Assembly: GCA_963556255.1 (NCBI GenBank)
Contig: OY744609.1
Location: 3,188,418 to 3,252,417 of the forward strand
Length of the DNA: 64,000 nt
Direction: 5' to 3'
Source of the DNA: Allolobophora icterica
Lineage: Eukaryota > Annelida > Clitellata > Crassiclitellata > Lumbricidae
Each line of letters opens with the position of its first letter. Position 1 is the first letter of the stretch. A program made the position numbers and the translations under genes. The notes below the pieces were generated by a model. That model searched no databases. It was not told where the DNA came from and saw only the letters and a program-made list of their open reading frames with translations. Positions 1 through 11,891 of this stretch are shown piece by piece.

Positions 1-37
1 CTGAGTTGTGTGATAGTTTAATAGCGTTCAGAGGTGA

Positions 38-262
38 GGTGGCATACAAGTGACACCTCTCCCACAGTCCTACTTCATCTGGTAGTACCAGATAGCTGGA
101 AGGACTGAACTCTAGCTCACTTGAAGGCCAATCAATTTGCGTACGTGAATTATCAGTAGACCCCACCCACCCCATTCGCAAGCGTACGCAAAACATGCAT
201 TTCGGTTCCCCCTCCCCTCCATGTGTACGTAATATATGGATGGCTCCTGATTTAAATCTTAA
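38..262. repeat. Dispersed CpG-rich repeat, left copy of an inverted pair
   Basis: The stretch holds GTGGCATACAAGTGACACCT, a pyrimidine-rich block and a TGCGTACGTA-type tract ending near GGATGGCTCCTGA. The same blocks recur in reverse order and orientation at about 4600-4846, and a shorter copy lies at about 5310-5430. No ORF or target duplication was found. It is probably a non-autonomous DNA element of unknown family. Confidence 0.6.
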
Positions 263-1254
263 CCGCTTACCTGAAGGGAGCCGTGTGCAAATATCTACGT
301 GGCGAGGATGACGCGAATCCGTTGAACTCAAACCAGTTATGCAAAGGACGGCAAGGCAGATGGACGCAAGATCGCATCTACTAGTTATTTCGTCGCTAAC
401 TCGTAATTCGTTTTAGTAACGAACGGTAGTTTGGGGAAGTTGATCGGTGACACCTCTACGATAAAATAGTGAAGTGAAGAGGCGGAACTTTGGCGAAATC
501 TAAGAGAATGGTTGAACTTTGACATTCGTACTGTATCACAAGTCGGATTAGTGGTGTGTCGTCATCAGCTCAGTCGATCATATTTTGGACTAGTTGAATC
601 GAACTAAAACCGAAAAGTTGATTCTGCGAGTTTGTTGAGGATAATATGTGGATAATAGTACGTTCGAAAGAAAGAAACCTTTCTTTCTAGAAGACGTTTT
701 GGAGTACGAAGCCAACACGTGTGACTACGAGAAAACAAGAAACAAACGATGACAAGAATGCTCGATTCATCACAGAAATCCATAACAAAGACGGGGCGAG
801 TCATTTCCATTAGAAGACGCTGGACTGCTGCTTGAGAAAGTTTTCTTTAATTCAGATCTACGTGGGAGGTTAGGTAGGCCATAATAATAGATTAGCCTAC
901 ATTTAGTGATCAGGTGCTGATTAAGTAGGTTAAAGCTAATTGAAGAATAGACGTTGGACTGATTATATAAACAGTTGATTATTACTATATGAACTAATTG
1001 ACTATCTCAACTGTTGTGATATGTTGGAATACATACATTTAACATCAAACCAGGATACTATGGATGTCTATATTTGTAGTTATTTGACATTATCAATTGA
1101 TTTAATATGGGGCATTAGGATTGATCTACGAGTGACGTGGTTGCCGATCTGCACTAAGCTCTCTAAAAATAAATTAGAGAGGCGTCACAACCACCACGTG
1201 GAATAGACTTCCTTCAGATCGGCGTAACTATGGAATCTGCAAACACCTTTACAA
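263..1254. other. Intergenic stretch, no gene recognised
   Basis: AT-rich single-copy-looking DNA. A 68-codon - strand ORF at 604-810 contains a decent splice-acceptor-like tract but nothing recognisable. No coding or RNA feature is claimed here. Confidence 0.4.
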
Positions 1255-1356
1255 TGCATCTGAATTTTTACTTGGACTGGGTGCGCTTCTCAGTAGGTTT
1301 CATATAGGGAAGCTATATAAGTTTTCTGAATGAATGAATGAATGAATGAATGAGTT
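1255..1356 (+). mobile_element. LINE 3' end with (GAAT)n tail
   Basis: The sequence reads as a short LINE C-terminus and 3' end: a GCTATATAAG motif followed by six tandem GAAT units. The same pattern (GCGCTATATAA plus a GAATGAAT tail) ends a clearer copy at 26215-26425. Confidence 0.55.
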
Positions 1357-1370
1357 ATCTTAATGACAGG

Positions 1371-1589
1371 TGGAAAAGTGACGATGGAGAACCTTGCAAC
1401 CGCCCTGAATAACTCCAGTGTGACAGTATGCTCATACACTGTTTCTGATATAACTAAAGCTCAATCATCAAGTCCAAGCAGAAATACACAGGTGCTGATT
1501 GCCCAGCTGCTGTCGCTCGAGTCAGACATTTACTGCCTGCAAGCAGTAAGAGCAGCAGACTGGCCAGCTATTCATACGCAGTTCACTGA
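1371..1589 (+). CDS. Exon of an EEP-domain (CCR4/nocturnin-like) protein, catalytic residues altered
   Basis: The reading frame resembles the start of an exonuclease-endonuclease-phosphatase domain: VCSYTV where active enzymes have a W/S-Y-N-x-L strand, then LLSLESDIYCLQAV where they have a D-I-x-x-L-Q-E-V motif. The Mg-binding Glu of LQEV is Ala here and the strand Asn is Thr, so the protein is probably not a standard nuclease, or this is a decaying copy. The exon ends at CACTGA|GTAAGTC in phase 2, which matches the phase-2 start of the exon at 3194. The 5' limit is uncertain: acceptor-like ttatcttaatgacag ends at 1370, but an in-frame ATG also lies at 1363. Family members deadenylate mRNA or cleave 2'-5' or NADPH phosphates; the substrate cannot be inferred. 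Confidence 0.55.
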
Positions 1590-1656
1590 GTAAGTCTAAC
1601 CCATCAATGTGACCACAATTATATCTCATTAGTTGTTTACTTGTTCATCTGTCTGT

Positions 1657-1879
<223 letters not shown>

Positions 1880-1923
1880 CATACATGTATCCGTATGTCT
1901 AACCAAACTTACAATGTCTAGTC

Positions 1924-2716
<793 letters not shown>

Positions 2717-3193
2717 GTCTAGTCTAAAGACAATTGGGTTGAGCATCTGTGGATTTGCTGGGCTTCTTGTGAATATTCAACCAGGTCAAAGGTCAAGTTC
2801 CTCTGATAGTTATATATATACATCGACTGAAGTTTTGTGATAAGGGCTATTAAGGCGCTATAGAAGTCATTATATTAATATATATAGACTAACATAGCAT
2901 ATAATTAGCATATATTATGTATATTAGCATGTATTATATAGGCTAGGCCTATATTTATATCGATAGCCCGCGTACGTGGGACAGCCTTCCCACACCTGTT
3001 TTTAAGGTCGTTGCATGCTTTCAACAGGCAAGCGACTATTATTTAGCATTCGTTTAGAATTGCAGACGGTGTTAAGCATATGCATTCTAAAAGTAGTTCG
3101 TTACCTTGCAGGGCCACATAGATTATAGCATACATGCGATATCTAAATAATTATGCAGTTTTCCAATTATTGTTTTAATGTGTGCATTGTTAG

Positions 3194-3331
3194 ATGGCAT
3201 TATGAAGGCCTCAGAAAACAAAGACTGGGAGAGGTATCGGAATTCTCCGAGGCCATTTTCTTTAGACCCTACGAATATGAACTGCGTCGTGAACGACTCT
3301 CGTACATTCATGACGACCTAATAGGACCTAT
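3194..3331 (+). CDS. Second exon of the EEP-domain gene
   Basis: Acceptor tgtgcattgttag|A and donor CCTAT|GTGAGG. The exon starts in phase 2, so GA from the exon ending at 1589 plus A gives Glu and the frame continues. It reads YEGLRKQRL then SEAIFFRPYEYEL, matching the YxGxxKxR...DGCAIFFR segment of CCR4/nocturnin/PDE12 proteins, except that the invariant DG before AIFF is replaced by SE. A 1.6-kb intron with a CA repeat and a hAT element separates the two exons. Confidence 0.55.
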
Positions 3332-3897
3332 GTGAGGTGCGTCAACAGTACGAAAATATCCTCAGCAAGGCAAAGCCTCGAGGGCGTTACAAAATGCACA
3401 TTACATGCAACATCGCTTTACGTTACATTGCGTAACACGACAGCCTTGGACGCAACTTAAGCAGTAGGGGACCTACGCAATAAATTCGTGTCTGTAGTGG
3501 AATGTCTGGTTTTCTGGATTCGAATCCTGAGGCATGAGCGGACCCCATGTTTGGATTTTTGTATCATCCCATGCAGTTCTCGATAATATGCTGATGCTCT
3601 GCGCTTAACTTTACAGTAGAAATTTTAAGTTTACGATTACGATGTGGGTCCTGAGGCGGGACATTGTTAGGCTATGCTGGTGATGCTAGGATTTTACAAG
3701 ATTTTTGTGTGATCTTGCTAAGTCTAACCTTCACTCTTACCTTGCCTTACCTTAAAGTTATCATCTTCTTCTTTACTTTCAACTTTTCTCTTCTGTTACC
3801 GTACTTTACTTTGTCTTACCTTTGGCATTGCTTGTCTCACTTTAGTCTACCGTATTTAACTTACCCCCGCATCTTACTTTGTTATGTGTGATTACAG

Positions 3898-4061
3898 AGT
3901 GCACGGAAAGATAAAGAATCCAGAGATTCTGTCATCAGCGATGAAGTTTCGCTTGCAATAAACCCGAGATGCAGAATAAACAGACAATGCCTGTCGCTTG
4001 GCAACATGAAAGCACGCCAAGATCTTGCAGCAGCCCAAAGGAGTAATGTTGTCTATCTATG
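3898..4061 (+). CDS. Possible third exon of the EEP-domain gene
   Basis: Acceptor tgtgattacag at 3897, then an open frame with SLAINPRCRI and NMKARQDLAAAQRSNVVY, plausible for the segment preceding the NVALL strand of EEP domains, and a donor-like TATG|GTACGA. The start phase does not fit the phase-2 end of the exon at 3331 unless an internal acceptor at about 3914 is used or an exon is missing. No further exon was found downstream, so the gene is incomplete or decayed. Confidence 0.25.
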
Positions 4062-4119
4062 GTACGAAGGGTGCAGTTTGTGCATGTGTCTATTCTATGC
4101 ATGCATGAATGTATGCATC

Positions 4120-4460
4120 TACTCATGCATGCATGAATGTATGTATATCTATGTATATGTGTATATTTATGTATTTTGAATGTATATTTGTAAGTACGTA
4201 TTTATGTATGTAAGTATGTATATACACATATGTATGTATGTGTGTATGTATAACAGCGCGGAAATTGTTAGTAATGAAATAATTGTAAATGAATTATAAC
4301 CTCGCCTGTTAACTGGTTTTTTCTGTTGTTTTTTTTTGGTTGCAATAAAAACATATATATACATACATATACATGTATAATATATGTAGGTATGTGCGTG
4401 TGTATAAATTATGTGCATATATGTGTGTATACATGGTGTACATTGATAAATTTATGTATA
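4120..4460. repeat. (ATGT)n and (TATA)n simple repeats
   Basis: Imperfect ATGT/ATGC and TATA tracts interrupted by a short unique piece at about 4250-4350. ORFs crossing it are low-complexity. Confidence 0.85.
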
Positions 4461-4599
4461 CACGGATTTTAGCATATTTTAAGTGAAATACAAGGCAGGT
4501 CATGAGTCACTCGAATTAGGCAGGGAAAAATTAGAGGACCAGCACACCTTCCGTCTGAAGCAGACATAGAGAAAATGAAAAAGCACGCAGTTGAGCAAG

Positions 4600-4846
4600 T
4601 GAGGGCCATCCATTTAGTACGTACGCATGGAGGAGGAGGGAGCTAACCCAAATGAACCAAAATGCGTATGCTTGCGTATGGGGGGGGGGGGTCAACCGAT
4701 AATGTACGTAGGCATAGGAACAGGGGCGGGGTCTATATTGGCCTTCAAATTGATTGGCCTTCAAATGAGCCACAGTTCAGTTCTTGCAGTCAAGTACTAC
4801 CGGGAGAAGTAGGACTGTGGAAGAGGTGTCACTTGTATGCCACTCT
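4600..4846. repeat. Dispersed CpG-rich repeat, right copy of an inverted pair
   Basis: Inverted relative to 38-262: it shares GTACGTACGCATG, a poly-G block, the duplicated GGCCTTCAAATTGATTGG segment, and TGTCACTTGTATGCCAC at its right end. Confidence 0.6.
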
Positions 4847-4884
4847 AACTCTGACTGCTATTATTAAACTACTAGTGTATTTCC

Positions 4885-5032
4885 CAGTATGAGAATTGTA
4901 GGAAAAAGACTGGGGGGTTAGACCTTGATTCATGTGGAGTTTGGGTGTGCAATTAAGACTTTACTATGGGGTTCTAAGAAAGACTAGGGGGGTTGAACCC
5001 CCTCCCCAACCCCCCCGACAATTCTCACCCTG
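4885..5032. mobile_element. hAT-type MITE, 148 bp
   Basis: Termini CAGTATGAGAATTGT and ACAATTCTCACCCTG, flanked by an 8-bp duplication GTATTTCC (4877-4884 and 5033-5040). It is the same family as the 391-bp copy at 34365-34755. Confidence 0.9.
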
Positions 5033-5095
5033 GTATTTCCCCGTCATGATTATGACGGCAGTGTATATCGTTGGTCGTTGATCGCCGTCGTCAAG

Positions 5096-6107
5096 GCCGT
5101 CGTCAAGACAGCCGTCGTCAAGACGGCAGTACTGACGTCACAACCGGTTTCACAATAGAACAGAAGCCGTTTGTGACGTAGCGTCCTCCGACGGACAAAT
5201 TTGCATATAAGGAAACTATATGTATAGAACTATAGATCACACAGCTCAACAGTGAGTCAGACACAGCCTGGCTGCCTGCTCCATGGATTAAATAGAGACC
5301 GTTCTATTGTCGGTGGGGTGCGTCAAGCGTACGTACGCAGGTGGGGGATAAAAAAAAATATGCGTGCGTACAGGGAGGGGGTCAATTTTGCTCGGATTTC
5401 TGCGTACGTACTAAATGGATAGCCCCTGACCACACTTTTACGGGATGAATTTATGTTATGGGATACTCATGCTTTTACTTAACTGTGTGATCTCACAGAA
5501 AGCAGACTAATGCTGTTCAATGCACTTCGAGTGGGTGAACCAGCCAGACTGCGTATTTGTGAGTGGTTTGATACAGAGAACAACTGCTGGTTAGATAACA
5601 CATGTGCTCAACATCTGTAAAAGGACGTCAATTGCAGTCTATTTAATAGCATGGTTACTTTCCAACGTCACAAGGGAAACAATCATTTAGTCCCAGTACT
5701 GTTACCTTTGGATATAATAAAATTCAGAAACTTTTAGCTGTTACGGAAATTGTAGGAATCAAAAGAAATAAATGCTACAATATTCTGACACCCAAGTAAG
5801 TGGCTGGCATGTCGTAAGTCGTATTTCTGCAGATGCGAGGCGGGACAATCCAGAGAGATTAACAGCCACAAAAATACGAGATCGTGTCAGTACCTTATAT
5901 GCGACAATGGATGTATCGGTGAGCGAGAGACAACTTTTCTACAAGCACATGGGCCACAATGGCAGCATCAATGCTAACATTGACGGATGAAGGAGATATT
6001 AAACAACATAATAACCGTTGTACGTCTGTCTGTCTGTCCGTCCCGTAACAAACACTATTGTGACGTCACTATACTGCCGTCTTGGCGACGGTTGTCTTGA
6101 CGACGGC
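5096..6107. mobile_element. DNA element with about 48-bp inverted ends and a recombinase-like ORF remnant
   Basis: Left arm 5096-5143 and right arm 6059-6107 are inverted copies built of repeated GCCGTCGTCAAGAC units followed by GACGTCAC. The interior holds a broken + strand frame (separate entry) and, at about 5310-5430, a fragment of the CpG-rich repeat also seen at 38 and 4600. Element limits and family are inferred. Confidence 0.45.
5500..5990 (+). pseudogene. Broken tyrosine-recombinase-like transposon ORF
   Basis: Frames interrupted by stops read ALRVGEPARLRICEWFD, then NNHLVPVLLPLDIIKFRKLL, then ERLTATKIRDRVSTLYATMD and QLFYKHMGHNG. The last part resembles the C-terminal part of Crypton-type/phage-integrase-like proteins found in invertebrates, with the HMGH motif before the catalytic Tyr region. 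The final piece (from 5772) is open; upstream there are several stops and frame changes, so it is non-functional. The assignment rests on motif memory only. Confidence 0.4.
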
Positions 6108-6119
6108 TATAGGCCTATA

Positions 6120-7536
6120 ATATGACGTTATTGTTATCACTGCAATAATAATTGTTTTTTAAATACCGTGATTTTTCACGGCTTACATCTAGTTTAAACA
6201 TATTTACGGTTGATAAAAGAATTAATGCATATTTTATGTGTTCCTAGGCCATGGTGAAATGGTCCAGTTTCAAGAAGCGCATCCTGAAACTCATCAATCA
6301 TATAAGAAAATATTATAGGCCTATATCAAAGTATTTAATGGACAAAAATCTGTAGAGTCGAGATGATCGACGTCTGAGGTTGATTCAACTGTAGAACTGC
6401 ATTTTTTAGTAACAATGCGTATTTCTTGAATTTCTGATTGTCAGAGACTACGTGATTGAATTGTGTTCAAACTGTGCATGTTAGCCTAGTGCAGACTCTA
6501 TTGATGTAGGAGACTAAATTGTGTTGCATAAAACTGACTTTGAGTTCTTTCTGACTTGCACTTACTTAACTGTGTGCTTGATAAACTTATGTCTGGCATT
6601 ACTCTGGTTGTTGAGATAGTTAAAATATCTTTATAAGGAATTCTTGTTGAAGAGTATTGCATTATTTTCTATCAATTGGTAGTACGATTACATTGACTTT
6701 TCATCTGGTAACACCATCGTTTTGATCGATTGTGTGTTGTGTTTCACGACATAGAACTTGAGTTGATGTTGTTTGAACTGGAATTATACCTTCAGTTTTA
6801 TCTTTTTACTACACAGTCTTGCCACTTAGTTGTGCATGGTACAAAAGTGCTTGTTTTTATATTATTGTGAACTCTATAAACTGAAGTGTTGCTTGTTTTA
6901 ACAAGCAAATGCTCTCTTCCATGATTAATCCCTCTACCTTCTAGTAGTCTTCGAAGCAGGAATTCTTTAGATAACGTTTTGAATCATGTCTGGAAAGTTT
7001 ATGTATGGGTGCAAGTATAAATTTGTTTAGGTAAATACACCATAGTTAACACAACGGATGAAAACCTGATGATTTGGGTCTCACCTGGTGAGTGTATCAT
7101 GTGTATGGACCCGCCACTGGTGACTCTTCAAGATTTTCGTGCATTGTTTAGCTTTCTGATGATTTTTTCTGCTCTTCATGACAGTAAACATCATTTAGGG
7201 CACCTCTGATTATTTCAGTGGTTCTGTATATAAATTACCTTAATAAATCAAATTTAAAGAAAATAATTTTTTTAAATGAAAATAATATTTATGTAAGAAG
7301 GTGTCTGTCCAGTTATCTATAGTTTGATATCTTAGTGACAAGATGCTTTTCTCTACTATGAATTGAGAAATAAGCCAACATGACTGAGAGACTAATTCAT
7401 TATAGATGCTATTGCTAAAGCATCATTGGATAAAACTTCAGCAGTGCTTCTGCTCAATAATAATGTTTTAAAAATATATTTTCTGCGACCAAATCCATGC
7501 TTGCATTTAACAATTGCATAACTAAGCAGAAATAAT
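6120..7536. other. AT-rich intergenic DNA, no gene recognised
   Basis: No ORF above background and no repeat structure clear enough to call. A segment near 7105-7125 (CCCGCCACTGGTGACTCTTC) recurs at about 13255 and 59150, so it is the tail of a dispersed repeat. Confidence 0.4.
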
Positions 7537-7803
7537 CAGTGCTTTTTTTCTAGAAAAAAGGTTCCGGAACTGAACAATAGGTTCCGGAACGCAGCAATTA
7601 TGGGCGGGCTAAAATCACGACAAAAACGGGACTGGGAGTTGGTAGGGGTCTGAATAAACACTGAAAACAGTTCAAAAACACTTAAATTAAATTAAAATAA
7701 CTAAATTATTGTTTTAATTATTAAAATAAATAAATTATTTTTAGTTGCTGAAAAAAGGTGCCGAAACGCCGTTCCGGCGTGTTCCAGTCGCAAAAAAGCA
7801 CTG
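7537..7803. mobile_element. hAT-type MITE, 267 bp
   Basis: Termini CAGTGCTTTTTTTC and CAAAAAAGCACTG, with near-perfect 8-bp flanks GAAATAAT / GAAATGAT. The element contains GTTCCGGAAC duplications. A shorter relative lies at about 46673-46773. Confidence 0.75.
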
Positions 7804-8099
7804 GAAATGATATATAATTAGAATGAGTTTTACATGTCAATTGGTGGAACTAAGTATCGGACTAATCAGATCTGCAGATATAGGTATCCATAGATGCTCG
7901 AGCACCAACAGTACAAAAATGTATGGCATTACAGATAGTGCTCAACCACAAAAACGTTATACCTTTATCCAACAAAGCGAACAAACATATTAGTGTCTAA
8001 GTGGTAATATAGTACAGTGAACATGGTTCGTTTCGACTTTCGTGCTGTCCTTATATATTCTCGTATAAATACATAGGCGCTTACTGTCTTACATATGTT

Positions 8100-8280
8100 T
8101 ATGCAACGCATTGTTATATATATATGCATACTAGTTTATACACACACACATATTTATATATATATGGCAAAAAATAAATTCACATGTAATTATTTTAGGA
8201 ATGCACATATAAATAAGAACCATATATAAATATGTATGCATATGTATATGTGTATATATTTGTTAATCCAAATAAATATG
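8100..8280. repeat. (TATA)n/(CATA)n simple-repeat tract
   Basis: Imperfect TA-rich microsatellite; no coding potential. Confidence 0.8.
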
Positions 8281-8539
8281 CACTTACATATCAACATCTA
8301 TTTCCGGCATAGGAATTTAAAATCCACCAATATTTGTTAAATATTTTAAATGCAATGCATAAAACATATATAAAAAATTATATATGCACAGATATGCAGA
8401 AATAGGTATGCAGTCACACAAGTCACAGAAAAATGTCATCAGCTTTAACACTAACAACACTACTCTCTTTAGCCGTGTTTGGACTGGAAGCGCTCCTGAG
8501 ATCACCTTGAAGTGACGCTATATAAAAGCTACTTAATAA

Positions 8540-8646
8540 TAATGGCGGCCAACGTAGAAACTGTCGGGGAATTTTCTGTCTTTAATTTGATGGCGGCCAA
8601 CATAGAGTTCTGAAACTGTTTGGGAATTTTCTGTCTTTAATTTGAT
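8540..8646. repeat. Two-copy tandem duplication, about 55-60 bp
   Basis: ATGGCGGCCAACgTAGA ... AATTTTCTGTCTTTAATTTGAT occurs twice in direct succession. Confidence 0.8.
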
Positions 8647-8959
8647 AAATCTTGTACTTAGAAACTTTCAAAAATCAAAAAAGTTTGAAGATGTGGCCAA
8701 TCCCTCAATGACTTTTGGCTAGCCTCAATCAGTTTAGATCCTGCAGTACTTGTACTTGGGACTTTACATGTGACAAAAGTTCTTTAAAATGGAAAGATAC
8801 ACTAGGAGTGCCTCTGAACAGTTCACCCTACTGAAAAGGCACTTTATAAATGTTTAAATACAATACAGTATGAAAGGATAGGATTTTACGGGTACTCGGA
8901 GAGGTAACCAGTCAGCTTTTTGTCATTAACTCGGTTTGGACATGTTGGGCATTATTTTG

Positions 8960-9254
8960 TGGAGACCAGTGTTTAGATGGATAAGTGTTTAAAATGCAGC
9001 ATGTGGACAACAACCATGTTCATAATTTTACTGCTAAGCATAACTTTTGCCATGAAAAAACTACATATGGCGACTTTGATGAAAGCAATTGTTTGGACTA
9101 TTGGAAATACAGCAAAGCTATTCTCAACAAATTGTATGAGCCAGCGCTTAGAGCATTGATTGTGCCTGCATCTAATGCATCTGTTGAACCCGTGATTAGT
9201 TATGGCGGTTTACTATTAAAATCACATAGATCAAGTATGAGTTCATTGAGTTGA
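8960..9254 (+). pseudogene. hAT transposase C-terminal remnant
   Basis: The frame from 8985 contains LDYWKYSKAILNKLYEPALR, then VPASNASVEPV and GGLLLKSHRSSMS. This matches the hAT dimerisation region (YWK...L..LA...L.VPAssa.vERvFS.gG....p.RsrMs). The conserved ER is EP here and the frame is isolated, so it is a relic. Repeated GTACTTGTACCTGAGACC motifs at 9400-9516 probably belong to the end of the same element. Confidence 0.6.
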
Positions 9255-9571
9255 CAAGATGTCCACAATGTTAATATTTCTCAAGAGTAATTCTAAAAGA
9301 GTGAATGTGATTTTGACATGATCAGTGAAAATATATTGCAGATTTAGCCTCAGTTGTTAAAGAAATAAATACCTCCTTGTTCTTGTGCTACCATGTGCAC
9401 TTATATTATAACCTAAGTACGTGTACCAGTACTTGAGACCCAAGTACTTGTAATCATACTTGTACCTGAGACCTAATTACTTGTACCTGAAACCTAAGTA
9501 CTTCAAACATCTCTGGAAATTAATGATCATTTCACTTACATCTCTTGGAAATTAAACAGCATTTCACTTAC

Positions 9572-9680
9572 AGGAACGATTCGACAAAGGTTTGGCTGGG
9601 CCTTGGTTCCTGAAATCTGCTTCTTGGTAGGTGACCTCAAAGCATGCACAGCGTTTCCACAGCATATCAGGCTTCCCAAT
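9572..9680 (-). CDS. Exon 2 of an unrecognised two-exon gene fragment
   Basis: Strong splice sites on the - strand: acceptor tttacttggttgtag and donor CGTTCCT|GTAAGTG. The phase-0 start is open for 36 codons and reads IGKPDMLWKRCACFEVTYQE then ADFRNQGPAKPLSNRS. It joins in phase to a candidate first exon at 10517-10558, giving an N-terminus with spaced Arg/Lys (MQTIATRIFYCRKQ) that could be a mitochondrial presequence. I do not recognise the protein. No in-phase third exon was found to the left, where transposon debris lies, so the gene may be truncated. Confidence 0.45.
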
Positions 9681-9769
9681 CTACAACCAAGTAAATAAAT
9701 CGACAGAAATAATCCATCTCATGAACAAAATCCATTCATAGTGAAGAAGGGCAGTCCCTTAGGCTAGTC

Positions 9770-9935
9770 TGACAGGCAACCATGGTTGGAAGTGCTAGCA
9801 ACTTCATTTTTCTTAGCCTCGGCATATGAAGGCAGGTGGCCAGTCCTCCCCCTCTTTGTCTGATCTTCCCACCGACAGTGTACGGTAAGTGTACTCTTTA
9901 TAGCAGAGTTTGCTAGGAGGTACAGGTGGAGCAAA
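9770..9935 (-). mobile_element. tRNA-derived SINE, family 1, partial
   Basis: Contains the family body CTTAGCCTCGGCATATGAAG, GGTGGCCAGTCCTC and the CCCACCGACAGTGTACGGT segment; the tRNA-like head is lost. Confidence 0.75.
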
Positions 9936-10516
9936 AATGTCTAAAAAAATTCTGCCATGGTGTGGGACTTTATATGAAGTAACACACGTAACTCCAAAGC
10001 AGTGAGACTAGTTGGTAATTTGGTAAAAAAGGCTATTGCAGACTTGATTTGCTATAGCGCCGGTTTATAAGCTGGTCTCTCTGGCGTGGCTTTTGTGTGG
10101 CGCTGAGAAATTTCGAAGATTTACATTTAAATTTACAGCTGCATTGAGCAGCGATTGAAGAGGAACGAAGCGGAATTTCGGACGGCCAACAAGTGTAAAT
10201 ACTCAACGCCCTAAACTGTACTGCAGTGTACATTTCAGATTAACAAACTGACGGTAAATAAGAGCAACTTTCTTACCAATTTACGAGGATTAAACCGATA
10301 AGTTTAACAAATTTCCTCTACGAGATCTATGTGCGTTTAAACTGAGACGATCGTTCTCGGTTTTAAATTAAATGACGGTTAAGCTGTTATGGAAGCTCAG
10401 CTGGTGTATTCATGCGCGTCCAGCTAAGCCGAAGCACAGTCTCGTTTCAATAAAGATGTCCACCTTTGCGTAATTTTCGAAAAATATTACATAATATAAC
10501 AACATCCTCATCATAC

Positions 10517-10558
10517 CTGCTTACGACAGTAAAAAATTCTAGTCGCTATAGTCTGCAT
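10517..10558 (-). CDS. Candidate first coding exon of the unrecognised gene at 9572
   Basis: ATG at 10558 opens MQTIATRIFYCRKQ and ends at AAGCAG|GTATGATG in phase 0, matching the phase-0 start of the exon at 9680. Support is the donor consensus and phase only. Confidence 0.35.
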
Positions 10559-11015
10559 GGTTGTACGAAACTACGACCTACATTTTGCGTAAAAACACAC
10601 AGATGCCTAATCACAAATTCTACGGGCATAATTTTTAGCCATCAGTTTAACGACGTCTCATGGCAACATCGGCCGCCGACGTCATTCATCAGTGACGGCA
10701 TCGTTATATGTACTAAGTAAGTAAGTAGCCTTCATTTGCAACTGACTATCCAATTTATTATGTATATCGGCATATCTGAATCAAATATAAGTAATAGCTA
10801 CTTATTCAAGTGATAGTCGTATAATTATTTTAAAGTAAAATCTTTTGTTTAAGAAGTAACATCGTTTTCAGAACGCAACGTCAAATTCAACAGACCTTTG
10901 GGTCCTGATTTTGTACAACCATGCAGACTTTAGGGTCATTAGGGAATAGGTCTAACCATACCAAATAGGGTCAATAATTTAATATCTGTGACCATACTGT
11001 GGTCTAACACTTAAG

Positions 11016-11298
11016 GTCAAATAATGATGCCCTTTGCGCACACATTGAAGGTGCTCTGTCGTCTAGCATGCATCGTCACAATCAACTGTGTGCAATGAAG
11101 CACCACCGTGGGGTCCGTGGTGACAGGCTGATGCTCGCATTACAAAAACAGTCTGAAGTTCTGAACAGAATCCATCTGATGGGCCTCAAGACTCCCGATC
11201 AGACGCGGCGCTACACCAGGGCGAGCCAGGGTAAATGCCCTGGTAAAAAAGCCTTTGCCCTGGTCGTTGCCGTGCTAGAATTTTTACTCTGCCCATGA
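11016..11298 (+). CDS. Candidate exon/ORF interrupted by a hAT MITE
   Basis: After an acceptor-like ttaag the frame is open and reads ALCAHIEGALSSSMHRHNQL, then LQKQSEVLNRIHLMGLKTPD, with non-repetitive, coding-like composition. At 11200 a 192-bp hAT MITE interrupts it; the present stop (TGA, 11296-11298) lies inside the MITE. Skipping the insertion, the frame would run into PASVDNSSVTTERS and a stop at about 11443. No family was recognised and no flanking exons were identified. Confidence 0.3.
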
Positions 11299-11391
11299 TT
11301 TGTTCGGGATATAACTCGCCCTCTGCACTGGATACTTGCATGACTGCCCTGGCTTTGCCCTGGTTACAAAATTTGTCTGGCGCCGCCACTG
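11200..11391. mobile_element. hAT-type MITE, 192 bp
   Basis: Termini CAGACGCGGCGC and GGCGCCGCCACTG, with 8-bp duplication CTCCCGAT (11192-11199 and 11392-11399). Inside is a repeated GCCCTGG motif. Confidence 0.85.
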
Positions 11392-11579
11392 CTCCCGATC
11401 CCGCATCTGTGGACAATTCCTCTGTGACGACGGAGCGCTCGTGAACAGAGCCTTAGCTGGTGCTTTGTGCTTTATCTTTCGAGTAGCGCTTTAGAAATCT
11501 GTACTTCAAATGATCAAGTGATTGCATTCTTTCTTTCTCAAATATTTATTCATGCATGCACATGTTTTATGTATGTATG

Positions 11580-11680
11580 CATTTATGCATGTATCTAGGC
11601 CCCTATGTATGTATGTATTTATGTGTATATATATATGTATATATATATGTATATATATGTATATATATATATTATTATTA
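11580..11680. repeat. (GTAT)n/(TATA)n microsatellite
   Basis: Imperfect GTAT and TATA repeats ending at the LINE 3' terminus. Confidence 0.85.
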
Positions 11681-11846
11681 ATGAGCTTTTATATAGCGCC
11701 CCTTCAAGGTTATCTACTCAGGAGCGCTCCTAGTCCAACCACGGCTAAAGAGAGTAGATTTTAAGTTTGCAAGAAACAAGGTAGAGTGAGTCATAGGGAC
11801 CAGGCGAAGTGCAACAGGAAGGCCATTCCAGGTTGCAGGAAACCAC

Positions 11847-11850
<4 letters not shown>
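11680..11850 (-). mobile_element. LINE 3' end, RT C-terminus fragment
   Basis: On the - strand the frame ends ATWNGLPVALRLVP...LANLKSTLFSRGWTRSAPE-stop, the WNxLP...LK..LF signature of CR1/L2-like reverse-transcriptase C-termini, then a GGGGCGCTATATAAAAG 3' end and a TA-rich tail. Confidence 0.7.

Positions 11851-11891
<41 letters not shown>

Noticed and set aside
604..810. 68-codon - strand ORF with an internal acceptor-like tract
   Set aside because: No homology recognised and no partner exon in phase.
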